From Terriglobia bacterium (GTDB lineage Bacteria; Acidobacteriota; Terriglobia; Acidiferrales; UBA7541): DNA of 64,000 bases. The position numbers and the translations under genes were made by a program. The notes under the pieces are model-generated. The model ran no database searches, was not told the origin of the DNA, and was given only the letters and a program-made list of their open reading frames with translations. Below are positions 60,128 through 64,000 of the stretch, one piece after another (within the stretch, counting starts at the first letter, position 1; every line of letters starts with the position of its first letter). The stretch covers positions 1 through 64,000 of the forward strand of contig JAIQFG010000010.1 of NCBI GenBank assembly GCA_020073375.1. The letters are read 5' to 3'.

Positions 60128-62737
60128 CTACCGCCCCCCCTGCAAAAACGCGCTCACTTGCATCCCCCGCCCATCCGTCATCGCCGTAATCGCCCCGTCC
60201 CGGTCCGTCCGAAACACCCGCACCCCCGCCGCCTCCAGCCTCTCCACCACCTCCGGCGAAGGATGCCCGAATCCATTATCCCGCCCCACCGAAATCGCCG
60301 CATACGCCGGATGTGCCGCCTCCAAAAATTCCTCCGTCGTCGACGTCTTGCTCCCGTGATGCGCCACCTTCAAAAAATTCACCCTCACGTTCTGATTTTC
60401 CTCCAGAATTCTCCGTTCCGACGGCCGCTCCATGTCCCCCGCCAGCAGCATCGATTCCGTCCCGTCCGCCAGCCGCAGCACCAGCGAATCGTCGTTCTTC
60501 ACCGCCGGCGAATCCTTCAAATCCTCCGGCGACAGCACCGCCCCGCTGGTGCCCTCGCCCTGAAACGAATCACCTCGCTCCAAATGCCGCACAATCACCC
60601 CGCGCTCGCGCGCCAGTGCAATAAGCCCCCGGTACGCCCCAATCTCAATGTCCCGTCCCACCCACAGTTCCCGCACTCGAAAATTATCCAGCACCGCCGG
60701 TAGCCCGCCCAGATGATCCAGGTGCGCATGAGTCAGCGCCACCACATCCAGCCGCTGAATCCCCCGCGACCACAAATACGGCGACACCACGTCCTCGCCC
60801 ATGTCCATTCCCGAATGCATTCCCGCTTTGTAAAAATTTCCCGGATCGCCTCCGCCGTCCACCAGCATCGTCCGTCCGTCCGGATACGACACAAACAGGC
60901 TGTCCCCCTGCCCTACATCCAGAACGGTAACTTCCAGATTTTTCCCCGACAGCCGCGGCGCAAACGGATGCGTCGCTATCACCGCCGCCACGCACAGCAG
61001 CGGAACCAGCGCCCCTGCCTGCCACCACCCGCTCCGCCGCATCCGGATCGTCGCCGAAAGCGCAATCGCCAAGCCCACAAAAATCGCAATCACCGCCAGC
61101 GGCGGCCCCGGTATCCGGTAACTGGCCCGCTGCCAGTGCGCGAACCAATCCACTGAAACATTCAACGCGGAAAGCAACCATCCCAGCCCCTTCGCCAGAA
61201 TTGCCGCCCCCGGCCGGAAAAATAGCGAAAGCCCCAGCGTGAAAAATCCCACCGGCACCGCCAGCCCTGTCAGCAGCACCGCGGGAATATTTGCGAACGG
61301 CCCGGCGAGAGTCACGCGATGAAAATAATAGGCCAGCGCCGGCAGCATCCCCAGTTGCAGGACCACGGAAATCACCACGAGCTCCCAAAAAAATAGCGCC
61401 GCGCGGCAAGGCGAAGCGAGCAGCCCGGCTCCCCATCGCCACGCAAATCCCGGCATTCGCCGCGAAATCCAATCTCCCGCCGCGCGCATTTCAATTCGGA
61501 ATTGAATCACGTGCGGTTCATGCGCCGCATCGCGCGTCACGTCCGTCAAATGCCTCAGTCCGTGCAGATACGGCTGGCTGGTCTGGTCGATCCACGGCAC
61601 GCCCACTGCCCCGATGATCCCGACCGCCGAATACGACAGCAGAAAACTCGCATCCATAATTTCCGAAGGCCGCGCCGCCAGAATCACTAGCGCTGAAAGC
61701 GCCGCCATATTCACCAGATCCATCCGCCGGAACAGCAGTTGCCCGCAAAGATAAAGCGCCGCCATCAGCGCGGCGCGCAGCACCGGCGGCCGGTCCTCCA
61801 CCACCCCAACATACGAGACCAGCACGATGAGCGTGGAAATGGTTCCCAAAAACAAGCCGATGCGCAGCCGCCGCCCCGCCCAGATGAAAAACGCGATCAG
61901 CGCCCCCACATGCAGCCCCGCCAGCACCAGCACGTGGTACACCCCCGTCTGCTGATACTCCACCGCGCGGTCGTGATCCACAAAACTGCGGTCCCCCAGC
62001 AGCATCGCCCGCGCCAGCGCCGCTTCGTCCGGCCGCGCCGAAAAAAGATCGTCCACCGATTGCAGCAACCGCCCGCGCGCCCGCGCCAGCCGCTCCGAAA
62101 TTGTCAATTGCGGATGGTCGTCGAGTACCGTCAGCAGCGCCGCACTCCGCAGCGACCCCTGCAGCTCGATCCCCTGCAGCGCAAGATACGCCCGCTGATC
62201 GAAGCTCCCCGGATTTCCGAAATTGCGAATCGGCAGCGCGTGCACCAGCGCCTCCACCCGATCTCCGGCCCGCGCGGGAAGGGAATCGCCCACTGCCGCA
62301 TCCTCCTGGTAGGCCGTCAGCCGCAACCCTCCGCTCACCGCGGTCACTCCGCCGGCGGCCTCCACTTCCTCCAGATTAATTTCGTACCGCGTCCCCCACG
62401 GCACCGCCATCGGATCGCTGCGCAAACGTCCGCGCCACCGCAGCGCCGTGCTCCCATCCAGCTTTCCGCTCTCGATCAACGTGCTTGCCAGATTCGCGGG
62501 CACAGCCGCGCGCTCCAGCCCCAGCGCCGCAAATCCCAGGCACACCCATATCCCCGCGATCAAAATCATCGCCGCCCATACCTGATCCAGCCGCAACAAA
62601 ACAAACGCAGCAATCAGTGCCCCGAAAATGGAAAGAAGAAAAACAAGGGAAGGGAAATGCACGCGCTCGCCGAACCGGCTGAAGAGGAGTATTCCTCCCG
62701 CGAAAAACCCGGCCGGCCAGAGTGAGGGAAGCTTCAT
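60128..62737 (-). CDS. comEC: ComEC/Rec2-family DNA-uptake channel
   Basis: ComEC forms the inner-membrane channel for transforming DNA. The 869-residue protein has N-terminal helices with a DUF4131 (OB-like) domain (IRNFGNPGSFDQRAYLALQGIE). The multi-helix Competence core follows (VYHVLVLAGLHVGALIAFF). The C-terminal metallo-beta-lactamase-like domain has VLDVGQGDSLFVSYPDG and ALTHAHLDHLGG. The His-x-His-x-Asp-His metal motif is intact, so the domain may be a functional nuclease. Its ATG overlaps the stop of the methyltransferase gene upstream. Other com genes are not in the window. Confidence 0.92.
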   Translation of the reverse strand: MKLPSLWPAGFFAGGILLFSRFGERVHFPSLVFLLSIFGALIAAFVLLRLDQVWAAMILIAGIWVCLGFAALGLERAAVPANLASTLIESGKLDGSTALRWRGRLRSDPMAVPWGTRYEINLEEVEAAGGVTAVSGGLRLTAYQEDAAVGDSLPARAGDRVEALVHALPIRNFGNPGSFDQRAYLALQGIELQGSLRSAALLTVLDDHPQLTISERLARARGRLLQSVDDLFSARPDEAALARAMLLGDRSFVDHDRAVEYQQTGVYHVLVLAGLHVGALIAFFIWAGRRLRIGLFLGTISTLIVLVSYVGVVEDRPPVLRAALMAALYLCGQLLFRRMDLVNMAALSALVILAARPSEIMDASFLLSYSAVGIIGAVGVPWIDQTSQPYLHGLRHLTDVTRDAAHEPHVIQFRIEMRAAGDWISRRMPGFAWRWGAGLLASPCRAALFFWELVVISVVLQLGMLPALAYYFHRVTLAGPFANIPAVLLTGLAVPVGFFTLGLSLFFRPGAAILAKGLGWLLSALNVSVDWFAHWQRASYRIPGPPLAVIAIFVGLAIALSATIRMRRSGWWQAGALVPLLCVAAVIATHPFAPRLSGKNLEVTVLDVGQGDSLFVSYPDGRTMLVDGGGDPGNFYKAGMHSGMDMGEDVVSPYLWSRGIQRLDVVALTHAHLDHLGGLPAVLDNFRVRELWVGRDIEIGAYRGLIALARERGVIVRHLERGDSFQGEGTSGAVLSPEDLKDSPAVKNDDSLVLRLADGTESMLLAGDMERPSERRILEENQNVRVNFLKVAHHGSKTSTTEEFLEAAHPAYAAISVGRDNGFGHPSPEVVERLEAAGVRVFRTDRDGAITAMTDGRGMQVSAFLQGGR

Positions 62738-64000
62738 GTACGCCGCTTGAGCCGCACCAACACCTCCATATGATAGGTTTGTGGGAAAATGTCAAACAGA
62801 TTAATATCCCGGATCTCGTACGGCCCCGGCGCTTCCGCCGTCCCCACCAGGCCAGCCAGATCGCGCGCCAGCGTTGCCGGATCGCACGAAAGATAATTCA
62901 CGCGCCACGGCAAGAGCTTCTTCAGCCTCGTCAGCAGTTCCGGCTCGATCCCCGCGCGCGGCGGATCCAACACCACCAGGTCCGGCGTCTCATGCCAGTG
63001 GGCCAGAAACGCTTCCGCCGTCACATTGCGTGCCGCAGGTGATTTTCCCCCGCTCGCCTGCAAATTAATTTCCAGGTCCTTCGCCGCCGCCGGATTCGCC
63101 TCCACACCGATCACCCGCTCGAATCGCGACGTCAGCGGCACCGTGAACAATCCAACGCCCGCATACAAATCCAGCGCCAGCCTCCCCCGGCTGTCCCCCA
63201 GCACCGCTTCCACCAGCGCATTCACCAGAAACCGGTTTACCTGAAAAAACGAAAGATGCCCCACGCGGAATTGCGCCCCACCCGCCGAGTACGTCAAGAA
63301 TCCCGGCCCAGACAACTCAAACGCGTCCGCCTTGCGGTCCTGCACCAGGATCGACTCCGCAAACGGAATCGCCTCCCGCAGCGCCGTCGCGATCGACTCC
63401 GCCGAGTCGGTCAATTTCTCCGCCGAAAGATTCAGCAGTATCTTTTCATCCGACGAATCCCCAAACGCCTCAATCTCATCGATCGCCGACAAAATACTGC
63501 TTTTCCAGATCAGCCCCCGTAACCGTTCGAGCGTCTCCGCCAGACGCGGCGAAAGTATCCCGCACTCATCCACCGCGATCAGCCGCGTACTCCCCGCCTC
63601 AAAATACCCGATCCCGGGATTTCCCGGAGCCGCGCCCGCCGCGTCCTGCTTGCCTCGCAATTTCCACTGCGCACGATTGCGATACCGAAACGCCGGCGAG
63701 ACATGCGTCCCGATCGCCCCGGCCCACTGAATCCGCCCCGTGCGTCCCAGCGTCTCTCGCAAAATTTCCGTCTTGAACCGCACCTGCGCCTCGTACGGAA
63801 TGTGCTGGTACTGGCATCCTCCGCATTTCCCAAAATGCGGGCACGCCGCCGCAATGCGCTCCGGCGATGCCTCGACGACCTGCCCCAGCCGCCCGCGCAC
63901 GAATTTTTTCTTCCGGGAAATCGTCTCGATCCGGACCAGTTCCCCCGGCAGCACCAGCGGCACAAACACCGTCGCGCCATCCTGATGCCCCAGTCCATCG
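62734..64000 (-). CDS. rlmD: RlmD/RumA-type 23S rRNA (uracil-5-)-methyltransferase, 5' end cut by the window edge
   Basis: These enzymes methylate uracil-1939 of 23S rRNA using SAM. The visible part, about 420 residues, starts inside a TRAM domain (GHQDGATVFVPLVLPGE) and runs off the right edge without a stop upstream. It has the [4Fe-4S] cysteines in CPHFGKCGGCQYQ and a later DECG. It also has the SAM motif LDLYAGVGLFTVPL, LDPPRAGIEPEL, and the catalytic cysteine in LSCDPATLARD. RlmC/RlmD specificity is not resolved. It is coupled to comEC by an ATGA overlap. Confidence 0.9.
   Translation of the reverse strand, partial: DGLGHQDGATVFVPLVLPGELVRIETISRKKKFVRGRLGQVVEASPERIAAACPHFGKCGGCQYQHIPYEAQVRFKTEILRETLGRTGRIQWAGAIGTHVSPAFRYRNRAQWKLRGKQDAAGAAPGNPGIGYFEAGSTRLIAVDECGILSPRLAETLERLRGLIWKSSILSAIDEIEAFGDSSDEKILLNLSAEKLTDSAESIATALREAIPFAESILVQDRKADAFELSGPGFLTYSAGGAQFRVGHLSFFQVNRFLVNALVEAVLGDSRGRLALDLYAGVGLFTVPLTSRFERVIGVEANPAAAKDLEINLQASGGKSPAARNVTAEAFLAHWHETPDLVVLDPPRAGIEPELLTRLKKLLPWRVNYLSCDPATLARDLAGLVGTAEAPGPYEIRDINLFDIFPQTYHMEVLVRLKRRT

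Overview
The window is GC-rich and densely coded, and it reads as chromosomal DNA from an acidobacterium, probably class Terriglobia/Acidobacteriia. The evidence is a secreted VWA protein of the 'VWFA-related Acidobacterial domain' type, a very large TonB-dependent receptor with an N-terminal carboxypeptidase-regulatory-like domain, a divergent Hfq, BshA, and many short palindromic intergenic repeats. A complete lipid A/heptose gene set shows a Gram-negative envelope. No phage, transposase or CRISPR array was seen.

Layout. (1) 0.2-0.9 kb: a small outer-membrane barrel gene. (2) 1.1-13.6 kb, plus strand: a first complex I cluster (nuoA, C, D, H, J, K, L, M, N) running into ATP synthase Fo genes (atpZ, atpI, atpB, atpE) and ending at a strong terminator. 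(3) 27.0-13.8 kb, minus strand: a second, convergent complex I operon (nuoA, C, D, a fused nuoEF, G, H, J, K, L, M, N) with a near-leaderless promoter. Neither cluster contains nuoB or nuoI. (4) 27-42 kb: housekeeping genes, namely an unknown gene with thiS, ribA, a LytS-type kinase, a TonB receptor, bshA, a hotdog thioesterase, tmk-holB-hfq, yggS-DUF167-M24 peptidase, two small membrane proteins and tRNA-Thr(CGT). (5) 42-54 kb: a secreted Gly-Tyr-Pro repeat protein with a VWA partner, phosphoketolase, a chemoreceptor, a PilZ protein, a PcrA/UvrD helicase and a secreted unknown protein, separated by repeat-rich gaps. (6) 54.3-60.0 kb: a tightly overlapped envelope operon (waaA, lpxK, waaF, gmhB, a waaC-like gene and an ICMT-like methyltransferase). 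(7) 60-64 kb, minus strand: comEC and the truncated end of an RlmD/RumA-type rRNA methyltransferase.

Functionally, the first 27 kb is about respiration. One cluster encodes only membrane-arm and quinone-module subunits and is transcribed into the Fo proton channel. The other adds the NADH-oxidising module (NuoEF, NuoG). Both need NuoB and NuoI from elsewhere in the genome.

The least explained signal is a set of short palindromes in the gaps. Several families keep the loop (TTCA, ACTCTT, TACTTG) while the stem changes on both sides. Many start with GTAG, whose TAG is often the stop codon of the upstream gene, and some occur as REPIN-like inverted pairs. In one family three stem variants are fully compensatory within conserved flanks. 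Other dispersed families (GTCAT...GAG inverted repeats, ~10-11 bp periodic arrays, a CACAGAG-type repeat inside yggS) lie beside them.
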